Below are positions 1 to 8,232 of a stretch of 26,626 nt of DNA, in pieces. The notes beneath the pieces were generated by a model, which made no database searches, was not told the DNA's origin, and saw only the letters and a program-made list of their open reading frames with translations. Both the position numbers and the translations under genes were made by a program. The stretch comes from a virus: positions 1-26,626 of the IMG/VR virus record IMGVR_UViG_3300027747_000974. The stretch is one strand, 5' to 3'. Every line of letters begins with the position of its first letter. Within the stretch, counting starts at the first letter, position 1.

Positions 1-49
1 AAATGGTAGCTTATTTAACATTTTGCTTTAGTTACTGGGGAGCATTAGC

Positions 50-451
50 ATGTTTGGCATAGATGACATCATTGGCGTTGGGATGAAGATACTGGATAAA
101 GTTATTCCCGACCCAGCCGCAAAAGCCGAAGCACAAGCCAAATTGGTAGAGCTACAGCAACAAGGAAGGTTAGCAGAGTTAGCAGCAGATACGGCAGAAG
201 CTCAAGAATTGACCAAGCGAGCAGAAGCAGATATGAGCTCAGATAGTTGGCTATCGAAAAACATTCGTCCCATGACATTGATTGCTATCCTTGTAGGTTA
301 TTTTGTGTTTGCGATGATGTCTGCATTTGACCTAGATACTAACAAAACTTACGTAGAATTGCTGGGTCAATGGGGTATGTTAATTATGTCTTTCTACTTT
401 GGTGGTCGCACTCTTGAGAAGATTATGGATATGAAAGCTAAGAAAGAATGA
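50..451 (+). CDS. Holin, GTA-type (3TM holin family)
   Basis: Likely a holin: an inner-membrane protein that permeabilises the membrane so the endolysin encoded next can reach the peptidoglycan. The 133-residue protein has a charged, Ala/Glu/Gln-rich N-terminal half, then WLSKNIRPMTLIAI and hydrophobic stretches at about residues 73-93 and 105-118, ending in FGGRTLEKIMDMKAKKE. This is the pattern I know from the 'holin of 3TMs, gene-transfer release' family, although only two hydrophobic segments are obvious. GGGGAG lies eight bases before the ATG. The stop overlaps the next start (ATGA), so the pair is translationally coupled, as lysis cassettes usually are. Family from memory; function is inference supported by the neighbour. 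Confidence 0.82.
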   Translation: MFGIDDIIGVGMKILDKVIPDPAAKAEAQAKLVELQQQGRLAELAADTAEAQELTKRAEADMSSDSWLSKNIRPMTLIAILVGYFVFAMMSAFDLDTNKTYVELLGQWGMLIMSFYFGGRTLEKIMDMKAKKE

Positions 452-1035
452 CGTATGACCAGCTAGACAAACTGGGTATTGACCATCAGTGGCTTGCCCC
501 GCTAGAAGAGACTTTTGTCAAATATGATATTTCTACGCCACAGCGTCAAGCTTGTTTCATTGGTCAATGTGCCCATGAGTCTGGTAACTTTAAGACTTTG
601 CAAGAGAACTTGAACTATAGCGCTGAGGGTCTAATGAAGACTTGGCCCAGCAGATTTGCAACCAAAGAGATTGCTGACCAGTACGCCCGCCAACCAGCTA
701 AGATTGCTGGCAAGGTCTATAACGGCAGACTAGGCAACACTAGTGAGGAAGAAGCTTCTAAGTATTTGGGAAGAGGTCTAATTCAGTTAACTGGCAAGGA
801 AAACTATGCGAATTGCGGAACTGCTCTTGGTGTTGATTTTGTTGGAAATCCTACTCTTTTAATTGAACCTAAATATGCAGCTTTGTCTGCGGGCTGGTTC
901 TTTAATAAGAAAGGTTTAAACGCCTTGGCAGATGCTTCAGATATTGAGACAATGACTAAACGTATTAACGGTGGTTTGATTGGTCTAGATGACCGCAAAG
1001 CCAAAATTGCCAAAGCTTTATCGGTGTTAGGGTAA
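448..1035 (+). CDS. Endolysin, glycoside hydrolase family 19
   Basis: A 195-residue GH19 (chitinase-class) domain used by many phages of Gram-negative bacteria as a peptidoglycan-cleaving endolysin. Visible family marks: FIGQCAHESGNF with the probable catalytic acid Glu44, a second candidate Glu53 in LQENLNYSAEGL, and the substrate-groove motif YLGRGLIQLTGKENY at about residues 106-120, followed by the RINGG segment near the C-terminus. There is no signal peptide or cell-wall-binding domain, so export would depend on the holin just upstream, whose stop codon overlaps this start. The length fits a single catalytic domain. The next gene starts seven bases after the stop. Confidence 0.93.
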   Translation: MTYDQLDKLGIDHQWLAPLEETFVKYDISTPQRQACFIGQCAHESGNFKTLQENLNYSAEGLMKTWPSRFATKEIADQYARQPAKIAGKVYNGRLGNTSEEEASKYLGRGLIQLTGKENYANCGTALGVDFVGNPTLLIEPKYAALSAGWFFNKKGLNALADASDIETMTKRINGGLIGLDDRKAKIAKALSVLG

Positions 1036-1041
1036 ACCCTT

Positions 1042-2904
1042 ATGACAATGCAAAAGTTACAATTTAAGCCAGGGGTCAACAGAGACCAGAGTAACTACAC
1101 CAATGAAGGTGGTTGGTTTGCTGGGGATAAAATACGCTTTCGCTCAGGGCAACCACAAAAAATAGGTGGTTGGTTACGTTATGGCATCTTTACTTTGCTG
1201 GGTATTTGCCGTCAGATGTTTACTTGGGTTACGACTGGTGATGATAACATCATGGCTATTGGTACCAACAAAAAACTTTATGTAGACTCTGGTGCCAATC
1301 TTTACGATATAACTCCATTAAGAGCAACTTACACGCATTCAACTTCTCCAAGCACAGATAATTGTTTTGCTACATCCATTGGTTCAAATAAAATTACTGT
1401 AACCATTACTGGGTTTGGCTCTTCCACTGGTGATTATGTTACTTTTTCTGGTTCTACCGCAGTAGGCGGCATACCCGCATCCGAGATTAATGCCAACCAG
1501 TTAATTACAAAAACAGGTGTTAATACTTTTACTATTACAGTAACAACTGCCGCTACATCTACCGTAGCTGCTGGTGGCGGAGTTGCTATTACCGCTAAGT
1601 TTGATATTTCAGTTGGACCAGCTATTAACGTAATTGGTTATGGTTGGGGTGCTGGTACTTGGGGTCGTGGAGCATGGGGTTCTGGTTCAGTAACCCCTGT
1701 AGTTGTTAAGCAACGGGATTGGTTTTTTGATAATTTTGATAGTGATTTAGTAGCTAACATCCGTGGCGGAGCACCTTATTATTGGACATTAGATGCAACA
1801 TACGCTACTAGGGCCGTTCCACTTTCATCTATTGCTGGTGCGGCATCTGTGCCAACCGAAGTTACACAACTATTAGTCTCTCAGGGTGATAAACATTTAT
1901 TGGCTTTTGGCGCCTCTGCATACGGAAGCGGTACATTTGACCCATTATTAATTCGTTGGTCTAACCAAGATGAACCAGCTAACTTTGCACCATCACCCAC
2001 TAATTCTGCCGGATTTATTAGAGTTTCACGAGGCAGCAGTATTGTGAGGGCTATTCCAACTCGCCAAGAAATATTAGTTTATACAAACGCAACTCTTAAT
2101 TCTTTGCAGTTTTTAGGAACTACAGACGTATTTGGTATTCAAGAATTGTCAGATAACATCTCTATTGCTGGGCCAAGAGCAGTTACAACTGTTAGCAGCC
2201 AAGCGTTTTGGATGGGTACAGATAAATTTTATACTTACTCAGGTCGTGTAGACACCCTTCCATGTACCTTGCGTAATCACGTGTTTGAAAACATAAATTA
2301 TGACCAAATGGCTCAAGTAGTTTGTGGAACTAATGAACAATGGAATGAGGTATGGTGGTTCTATCCAACAGCTAATAGCCTAACTAATGATGCCTATGTC
2401 ATTTACAATTACTTTGACAAAATTTGGTATTACGGCACTATTAATCGTACTGCTTGGAACGATAGCCCATTACGTGCCAATCCACAGGCAGCTGGTGGGG
2501 TTGAAGATTCCCAGAGAGTTTATAACCACGAGCTAGGGGTGGATGACGATAACCTACCTATGGCTTCGTATATTCAATCTTCTGACTTTGATATTGTGGA
2601 TGGCGAACAATTCTTATTAATTAAGAGGGTTATTCCTGACGTAGAGTTTGGTGGTTCCAATATGGTTACTAATCCAAATCCGTCCATACTTATTACAATG
2701 AAGCCTAGAAACTTTCCGGGTGCAGCATATTCAACTTCTCCTGCCAAGAACGTCATAGAAACTGCAGTAGACATATATACAAATCAAATTTTCTTGCGAG
2801 CTAGGGCACGGCAAATGGGTTTTAAAATATCGTCAGCTGATATAGGTGTTCAATGGCAGCTGGGCAGCCCTCGTTTAGATGGTAGACCGGATGGAAAACG
2901 CTAA
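1042..2904 (+). CDS. Virion structural protein, probable tail/tail-stabilisation protein
   Basis: A 620-residue protein opening with KLQFKPGVNRDQSNYTNEGG and FAGDKIRFRSGQPQKIGGW. This opening is typical of a family of podovirus-like structural proteins often annotated as tail or P22 gp10-like stabilisation proteins. A Thr/Ser/Gly-rich, beta-rich insert lies at about residues 100-185. The rest is beta-strand-like with many aromatic residues (for example FLGTTDVFGIQELSDNISIAG and NEVWWFYP), suggesting a beta-propeller-like or stacked-sheet body. No enzyme motif is visible. Its place between the lysis genes and small structural genes, with stop and next start sharing a base (TAATG), supports a virion role. 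The exact tail position is inference. Confidence 0.7.
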   Translation: MTMQKLQFKPGVNRDQSNYTNEGGWFAGDKIRFRSGQPQKIGGWLRYGIFTLLGICRQMFTWVTTGDDNIMAIGTNKKLYVDSGANLYDITPLRATYTHSTSPSTDNCFATSIGSNKITVTITGFGSSTGDYVTFSGSTAVGGIPASEINANQLITKTGVNTFTITVTTAATSTVAAGGGVAITAKFDISVGPAINVIGYGWGAGTWGRGAWGSGSVTPVVVKQRDWFFDNFDSDLVANIRGGAPYYWTLDATYATRAVPLSSIAGAASVPTEVTQLLVSQGDKHLLAFGASAYGSGTFDPLLIRWSNQDEPANFAPSPTNSAGFIRVSRGSSIVRAIPTRQEILVYTNATLNSLQFLGTTDVFGIQELSDNISIAGPRAVTTVSSQAFWMGTDKFYTYSGRVDTLPCTLRNHVFENINYDQMAQVVCGTNEQWNEVWWFYPTANSLTNDAYVIYNYFDKIWYYGTINRTAWNDSPLRANPQAAGGVEDSQRVYNHELGVDDDNLPMASYIQSSDFDIVDGEQFLLIKRVIPDVEFGGSNMVTNPNPSILITMKPRNFPGAAYSTSPAKNVIETAVDIYTNQIFLRARARQMGFKISSADIGVQWQLGSPRLDGRPDGKR

Positions 2905-3086
2905 TGCCACTATATAACATTCGTTCTCCTGCTCTGCCACTTCAGCCTGAGGAATATAACCGCAGTCAAATTGACCAATTTCAAAACGTTTTGCGTCTTT
3001 ACTTTAACCGTTTAGACCAGTACAACATTCAGTCATCTAATGAAACAAACTCTAATAACGTACTTATTTGGATGGGTATAGTGTAA
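2904..3086 (+). CDS. Small hypothetical protein, structural operon
   Basis: A 60-residue protein (MPLYNIRSPALPLQPEEYNR...) that I do not assign to a named family. It is rich in Asn, Gln and Tyr, with an amphipathic middle (SQIDQFQNVLRLYFNRLDQY) that probably forms one helix, and has no membrane segment. It shares one base with the gene before (TAATG) and one with the gene after (TAATG), so it is locked into the structural operon and is a real gene despite its size. A small virion or assembly component is likely from position only. Confidence 0.72.
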   Translation: MPLYNIRSPALPLQPEEYNRSQIDQFQNVLRLYFNRLDQYNIQSSNETNSNNVLIWMGIV

Positions 3087-3421
3087 TGGCATATCAAAAT
3101 ATTACCCCAGCACAACTAGGTCAGGCGGCAATTACTGGGTCCATTGCGACTATATATACCGTACCAGCGGGCTTCCGTACATTCGTAAAAGACCTTAATA
3201 TCTGTAATACTGGCGCAACTCCAGTCACTGTAAACGTGCATTTAGTTCCAAAAAGCGGAACAGCAGGCACAGATAACGCTATTTTGTATGGATATTCCAT
3301 TACAGGAAATACAACCTATCGTTGGACAGGGGTGCAAATTATGAATGAAAGCGGATTTATCCAGGTAAAAGGCTCCACTACAGGGTTAACCATTACTGCT
3401 AGTGGCGCTGAGGCTATTTAA
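3086..3421 (+). CDS. Small beta-rich virion protein
   Basis: A 111-residue protein, MAYQNITPAQLGQAAITG..., dominated by alternating hydrophobic/Thr/Gly strands (IYTVPAGFRTFVKDLNICNT, then GFIQVKGSTTGLTITASG). It looks like one beta-sandwich, as in small phage tail or decoration proteins. I chose the ATG at 3086 because it overlaps the preceding stop as TAATG. A longer frame from TTG at 3068 would add only six residues and overlap the upstream gene further. No catalytic motif. Short intergenic spacing follows (38 bases), with a weak TGAGG before the next gene. Structural role is inference. Confidence 0.7.
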   Translation: MAYQNITPAQLGQAAITGSIATIYTVPAGFRTFVKDLNICNTGATPVTVNVHLVPKSGTAGTDNAILYGYSITGNTTYRWTGVQIMNESGFIQVKGSTTGLTITASGAEAI

Positions 3422-3459
3422 CATGGTAAAATCAACCAAAATAACTCTATGAGGTTTTT

Positions 3460-3867
3460 ATGAATTATTACGCCGATGGCGGTATGACAGCTCAAGAAAT
3501 GCCCGCATCTCAAATTATAATGAATGATGTCCACTCTAAAGCAGCTGGCGCAGAAAACGTTGTTATGGGTATTAATGAACTTGTTCAATCAGGTAAAGGC
3601 GTTTTAATACAGAAAAATAATTCAATAATCTTGCTTATTTCAATTGGTGATGGCGAGGTAGAGATACATCTATACACAGTAGACCCGCCTCAGCGCCTTG
3701 CATCAGCAATGAAATACTTTCATGACGAGCTTGTTAGGTCTGGTATTCATACGGTTTATGGAAGAGAAATGCCGGATAAGCAATTAATAAAACTTATGCT
3801 TGCAGTGGGCATTCCTGTAGATAAGTCAGATAAACCCGATTACTATTGGATGGCAAATGTAAGATGA
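3460..3867 (+). CDS. Hypothetical protein with N-terminal YADGG motif
   Basis: A 135-residue protein of unknown function. It begins MNYYADGGMTAQEMPASQ; the YxADGG stretch recurs in the two large proteins encoded further along (see findings). The rest looks like a mixed alpha/beta domain with a hydrophobic strand pair (GVLIQKNNSIILLISIGDGEV and a following EIHLYTV) and a helix (QRLASAMKYFHDELVRSG), possibly a small acyltransferase-like or assembly-factor fold, but no family motif lets me choose. Start is ATG with a TGAGG-type Shine-Dalgarno eight bases ahead. The stop overlaps the next ATG (ATGA). Confidence 0.68.
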   Translation: MNYYADGGMTAQEMPASQIIMNDVHSKAAGAENVVMGINELVQSGKGVLIQKNNSIILLISIGDGEVEIHLYTVDPPQRLASAMKYFHDELVRSGIHTVYGREMPDKQLIKLMLAVGIPVDKSDKPDYYWMANVR

Positions 3868-5567
3868 GATACCACTTAGAATCCACTCTCCCGATTAATG
3901 CGTTTTCCCCTCGTGGGGGACGTAGCCCTTTTGCCCGTGGGATGACTCTCGAGGGGGGCGATACATTTAAACCTATTACAAACGCAATTAGTAGCGTAGC
4001 CAAAGGCGTAACTGATGTAGTTAAAGGCGTAGTCCAGCCTGTATACAATGCCACGTTAAAAAATATTCCCGGCGTTGACAATGCGCTAGTTAACCTAGAT
4101 AAATCTGTAGGTAAGGCTATTCCTGGTGGTTGGGGGACTGTTGCTTCAGTAGCCGCATCTTTTATTCCTGGCGCTCAATTAGCCGCTTTAGGCATGACTC
4201 AAGCTGGCTTGGCTACAGGTCTTGGTGCTTTAACAGGCTCTGGCGTAATGCGTAAAGGACATAATTTTAATTTGCAAGGCGCTATTATGGGCGGTGCAAT
4301 GGCTTATGGTGCTTCTCAATTGGCTCAGGGATTGCAAAATGCAGCTGACCCTGCCACTAACGCCACTACAAAAGCAATTGAAGAAGCCGCAAAAACAGAA
4401 ACAGGTCAGATTGCAGCAAACTTAGGTGTTGAGAACGCTAGCACTGGAATTGGCTCTCAAGCACGTATGTTAGCCGAACAAAATGCTGGATTTGGTTCTG
4501 CTGGTTTAGAGAGCATTAAATCTGGAGCAAATCAAGCTATTCAATCTAATTTAATAAACACTGCTAGCAATACAGGGCTATCTAATCTTGCGGCAAATCC
4601 AGATGTCTTTTCTGGCCTTGCTGGAACGCAACAAGCTATTGCCCAGCCCACAGGATTGCAAACATTAGGAACAAACTTAACTGAAATTGGCAAAGGCACG
4701 CTATCAAATATTGCTGATGCTGGTCAAGGCATTAAAAATTTAACAGGGTTTGGACCAGAAGGAATGTCTGGTATTTCTAAAGCTGCAACCGCATTTGCAG
4801 AGCCTATTACTAAAACAGGTTTAGCGGCTGGTGTTATAGGCTATTCTGGTATGGCTGCACTTGAGGAACAACAAAAACAACTAGACCAACAACTAGCTTC
4901 TGGCTCTATTGGTCAAGCTGCATATGATGCAGCAAAAGCTAAAATTGACGAACAAGTGGAAGCTGCAAAAGCTACTGTAGCTGCTAACCCATTACAAACA
5001 AGTGCAGACACAAGTAATGTTACTGAAGGTCCATCGCTATATACTAAAAAATCTACAGGTTTTGATACTTTGTATGATAAAAAACCTACTGGTGGCACTA
5101 CGTTATACGAACAATCCCCAGTAAAAGTTGCTGGCGGCGGCATTATTAATTACTATGCAATGGGTGGAAATGTTCAAATGAACCCCCCCGATGACCAAAC
5201 AGGAATGATAAATCACACTCCCATGACTAATTTTGACCAGTCTAATACCCAAACTGGAATTATGTCTATGATTGGAAATGCTGCGCCAAGGCAAGCATTT
5301 GCTGCTGGCGGTATGCCAAGATTCTTATCTGGTGGTGGCGATGGTATGAGTGATTCTATTAAGGCAAGTATTAATGGCACCCAAGAAGCCCGCCTTGCAG
5401 ACGGAGAATTTGTGATACCCGCAGATGTGGTTTCCCACATTGGTAATGGTTCTTCTAAAGCCGGTGCAAACCAGTTATATTCAATGATGGATAGAGTGCG
5501 GCAAGCAAGAGTAGGCACAAAAAAACAAGGCAAACAAATTAACCCACGCAAATATTTAGCTGCGTAA
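3864..5567 (+). CDS. Large Gly/Ala/Gln-rich virion protein, probable internal/ejection protein
   Basis: A 567-residue protein, probably inside the virion. I start it at ATG 3864, which overlaps the preceding stop as ATGA; a TTG at 3846 would add six residues. The N-terminus has SPRGGRSPFARGMTLEGGD. Residues of about 90-170 are hydrophobic Gly/Ala-rich helices (FIPGAQLAALGMTQAGLATG), and the middle is low-complexity Ala/Gln/Asn. Near residue 422 is VAGGGIINYYAMGG and near 480 FAAGGMPRFLSGGG. The last 70 residues, with RLADGEFVIPADVVSHIGNG and YSMMDRVRQARVG, form a conserved-looking C-terminal module I recall from uncultured phage proteins. Ejection-protein role is inference from composition and position. 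Confidence 0.72.
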   Translation: MRYHLESTLPINAFSPRGGRSPFARGMTLEGGDTFKPITNAISSVAKGVTDVVKGVVQPVYNATLKNIPGVDNALVNLDKSVGKAIPGGWGTVASVAASFIPGAQLAALGMTQAGLATGLGALTGSGVMRKGHNFNLQGAIMGGAMAYGASQLAQGLQNAADPATNATTKAIEEAAKTETGQIAANLGVENASTGIGSQARMLAEQNAGFGSAGLESIKSGANQAIQSNLINTASNTGLSNLAANPDVFSGLAGTQQAIAQPTGLQTLGTNLTEIGKGTLSNIADAGQGIKNLTGFGPEGMSGISKAATAFAEPITKTGLAAGVIGYSGMAALEEQQKQLDQQLASGSIGQAAYDAAKAKIDEQVEAAKATVAANPLQTSADTSNVTEGPSLYTKKSTGFDTLYDKKPTGGTTLYEQSPVKVAGGGIINYYAMGGNVQMNPPDDQTGMINHTPMTNFDQSNTQTGIMSMIGNAAPRQAFAAGGMPRFLSGGGDGMSDSIKASINGTQEARLADGEFVIPADVVSHIGNGSSKAGANQLYSMMDRVRQARVGTKKQGKQINPRKYLAA

Positions 5568-5577
5568 AGGATAAAAA

Positions 5578-6474
5578 ATGGCAACTACAACTTCGGTCTC
5601 GTCAGCCTTAACAGACGTACCAGATATATTAAAACCCTATATTACTGGAGCTGGTGGAGTACTTCCAACTGCTCAAACCATTATGGGTCAAAGTTATGAC
5701 CAGATGTATGGTAATGCTTTAAAACAAGCTGGTTTAGCAGGGTCTGGACGGGTTGCCTCGTTATCTCCAATGCAAACGCAAATTGGAAATACATTATCTG
5801 GAATGCAGGTACCAGGTCAATTTGGTGCTGGTACAAGCGCAGTGCAATCTGGTATTGGCACCCTACAAGGGCTGACTGACCCTAGCAAAACTCAAGCATT
5901 TATGTCTCCTTACATCCAAAACGTAATGGATGTAAATAAGGCTGAAGCAATGCGTGATGCACAAAAACAATTAGTTGGCGCCAACCTTGCTTCGGCTCGC
6001 CAAGGTACATATGGTGGTGCTCGTAATGCTTTAATGCAATCTGAGGCAGACCGCAATCTACAAACTAAACTTGGTAATATCCAAGCTACTGGTATGCAAA
6101 ATGCATTTGATGCAGCTCAAAAAGCTCAATTAGCTCAAGCACAAGGATACGGACAATTAGGTTCTACTATGGGTGCATTAGGCACATCTCAGCTAGCCGG
6201 ACAGATGGACATTACAAAAGCCCAAGGTGCTTACGGAGATTTACAACGTGCTGTTCAACAACAACAGCTAGACGCTCAATATAAAGATTTAATGGATAAA
6301 CTAAATCAACCATTGTATAACGTAGAAACAATGAGTAATTTGGCAAGAGGTGTTCCATTAACTAAAGTTGGTGAAACAGGCGCTCAGACAACTCCACCAC
6401 CAAGCTTTGCCAGTCAGTTGGCTGGTATGGGCTTGACAGGTTTGTCTCTCTACAATATGTTCCCAGGCAGATAA
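5578..6474 (+). CDS. Helical Ala/Gln/Gly-rich virion protein, possible ejection protein
   Basis: A 298-residue protein with low-complexity, almost wholly helical composition (Ala, Gln, Gly, Met, Leu). Sequence such as QTIMGQSYDQMYGNALKQAG, LASARQGTYGGARNALMQSE and AQKAQLAQAQGYGQLGSTMG predicts long amphipathic helices. There is no signal peptide; a short hydrophobic tail (GMGLTGLSLYNMFPG) ends the protein. AAAGGA lies just before the ATG. It sits between two other large virion-type genes; the next ATG begins two bases after its stop. I recognise the type, not a named family. An internal-core or pore-forming ejected protein is the best guess. Confidence 0.66.
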   Translation: MATTTSVSSALTDVPDILKPYITGAGGVLPTAQTIMGQSYDQMYGNALKQAGLAGSGRVASLSPMQTQIGNTLSGMQVPGQFGAGTSAVQSGIGTLQGLTDPSKTQAFMSPYIQNVMDVNKAEAMRDAQKQLVGANLASARQGTYGGARNALMQSEADRNLQTKLGNIQATGMQNAFDAAQKAQLAQAQGYGQLGSTMGALGTSQLAGQMDITKAQGAYGDLQRAVQQQQLDAQYKDLMDKLNQPLYNVETMSNLARGVPLTKVGETGAQTTPPPSFASQLAGMGLTGLSLYNMFPGR

Positions 6475-6475
6475 T

Positions 6476-8224
6476 ATGAGCATACTTAGCGCACTAAAAC
6501 AGCAAAACAGTTCCATTGATGATTTGGCTGCGTTGCCGCAAGCCATGATTATGCAGATGGCTCAGAAGAAACAGATTGACGAAACTATGTTGGCTCCAAT
6601 TCTTGCTCGTAAAGCGGAAATGGCAGACGCAGTAGCTCGCACAAGAGCACTTCAGTCACCAGGACAGGCACAGCCAACCGTTATGGAACAGTTAATGGCT
6701 ACTAATGCTCAGGCAGAGCAGCCTCAAATGCCAGAAATGGCTCCTCAAATGCCTCAACAGATGCCACAGGGAATGCCCCAGGATGCGGGCGTAAGTCAGT
6801 TACCTATTCCAGAAAGGCAATATGCCGGTGGTGGAATTATTGCTTTTGCAGACGGCGGTATGTCAGAAGAAGACTATGAAGATTACGAAGATAAAGTTCG
6901 TAAGTCTAAGCGTGAAAGCGTATTTAATGAAATGATGTTTGGATTAAAAAACCTTCCATCAAGAGCATCAGACATGATTAGCGGTATGCCAAGGTCTTAT
7001 GAAGCCTCTAGACAACAGCCTAGCATGAATGAAGTAAGTGATATAGACCAAGCTAGAAAATTTAATGTTGGTAACTTACGTCCATCAGGATTTTCATATC
7101 CCGGTCAAGTTGGAATAAGTAAAGGTGGATTTGCTATGTTTGACAGCCCCGAGGCTGGTATTAAAGCATTGCAACAAGATATTTCAATTAAATTAAATCG
7201 TGGTTTAGACACTCCACATAAGTTTATTTCAGTCTATGCTCCAGAATCAGACAAGAACGATGTTAAGACTTATTCTAGAAATGTAGCTAATATGCTTGGG
7301 ATAGGTTCAAACGACAAAATCCCAAATACTCCAGAGGCTCGTCAACTATTAGCCCAAGCAATCACTCGCCAAGAAGGCGCTCATAAAGCTACTGCGGCTT
7401 TTGCACAAGGTGGCGAAATCCGTCACTTTGATGATGGCGGATATACTGAGTTAGGCATTCCAATGGTGACATCGCCAGACATGGGAAGCTATAATACGAT
7501 TGTTCCCGGAACCCCTGAGAATTTATTAAATAATAAACAAATTACCCCAGAAGAATACGAGAAGATGAAGAAAAAGCAGGCTCCTAAGAAGCAAGAAACG
7601 CCTACAGCAAATAATCAGCCTGCTACAAACGACTATCCTTATTTACAAAGGGCTCCTATAGCTACAACTCCAGAGCAAGATTATCTTGCTGAGATTAGAG
7701 CTGAAAACAAAGCGGCTCGTGCTGAATTAAAGAAAAGTGCTGCAGAAGATAAGAATCTTGCTTTAATGGCAGCTGGTTTGAGGATGATTGGCGGTAGCTC
7801 TCCATATGCGTCCGTCAATATTGGTAATGCTGGCGCTGCTGGTGTTGAACAGTATGGCGCATCTAAAGCTCGTCGTGCAGCTGAATTAGCGGCTCTTAAC
7901 AAATCTGATATTGGCGCATTTGAGGCTGGAGAACTTGGTAAGTATAGACAGTCCGTAATGTCTTCAAATGAACGTGCTCGTTTAAGTGACGACTATAGAT
8001 TGGCTGAAAAGAATATTACTGATAGAGCTAATAACTTTTTAGTTAAGAATAATCCTCGCTTTAACATGTTGCCGGATGACCAAAAGTCTGCATTGTTACA
8101 ACAAGAGATTAATAGGATTAAACAGCAAGACCCTTATTTCCAAGGATTAAGTCAACAACTTGGCATTCAACCTATGCCAGCAATGCAACAAAATCGTACA
8201 ATAAACTTTTCAAATATTAAGTAA
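6476..8224 (+). CDS. Virion protein with lysozyme-like domain
   Basis: A 582-residue protein. Residues 1-110 are helical and Met/Gln/Pro-rich (QMPEMAPQMPQQMPQGMPQD). At about 113-128 is YAGGGIIAFADGGM. At about 193-300 is a globular segment, NVGNLRPSGFSYPGQVG ... GGFAMFDSPEAGIKAL ... ISVYAPESDKNDVKTYSRNV, matching the 'NxGNxRxxG ... GFAxFxSxxxGxxA ... YAPxxDxNxxxxY' pattern of phage virion lysozyme/transglycosylase-like domains. It may open peptidoglycan locally during DNA entry. A second AFAQGGEIRHFDDGG motif follows at about 308-322, then a charged helical region. The domain call is from the motif pattern; I cannot point to the catalytic residue with certainty. Confidence 0.7.
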   Translation: MSILSALKQQNSSIDDLAALPQAMIMQMAQKKQIDETMLAPILARKAEMADAVARTRALQSPGQAQPTVMEQLMATNAQAEQPQMPEMAPQMPQQMPQGMPQDAGVSQLPIPERQYAGGGIIAFADGGMSEEDYEDYEDKVRKSKRESVFNEMMFGLKNLPSRASDMISGMPRSYEASRQQPSMNEVSDIDQARKFNVGNLRPSGFSYPGQVGISKGGFAMFDSPEAGIKALQQDISIKLNRGLDTPHKFISVYAPESDKNDVKTYSRNVANMLGIGSNDKIPNTPEARQLLAQAITRQEGAHKATAAFAQGGEIRHFDDGGYTELGIPMVTSPDMGSYNTIVPGTPENLLNNKQITPEEYEKMKKKQAPKKQETPTANNQPATNDYPYLQRAPIATTPEQDYLAEIRAENKAARAELKKSAAEDKNLALMAAGLRMIGGSSPYASVNIGNAGAAGVEQYGASKARRAAELAALNKSDIGAFEAGELGKYRQSVMSSNERARLSDDYRLAEKNITDRANNFLVKNNPRFNMLPDDQKSALLQQEINRIKQQDPYFQGLSQQLGIQPMPAMQQNRTINFSNIK

Positions 8225-8232
8225 GGGAAAGA

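Noticed and set aside
1-62. Tiny frame MVAYLTFCFSYWGALACLA (3-62) or the 3' end of an upstream gene
   Set aside because: Too little sequence to judge; the only clear signal in 1-49 is the GGGGAG in front of the holin gene.
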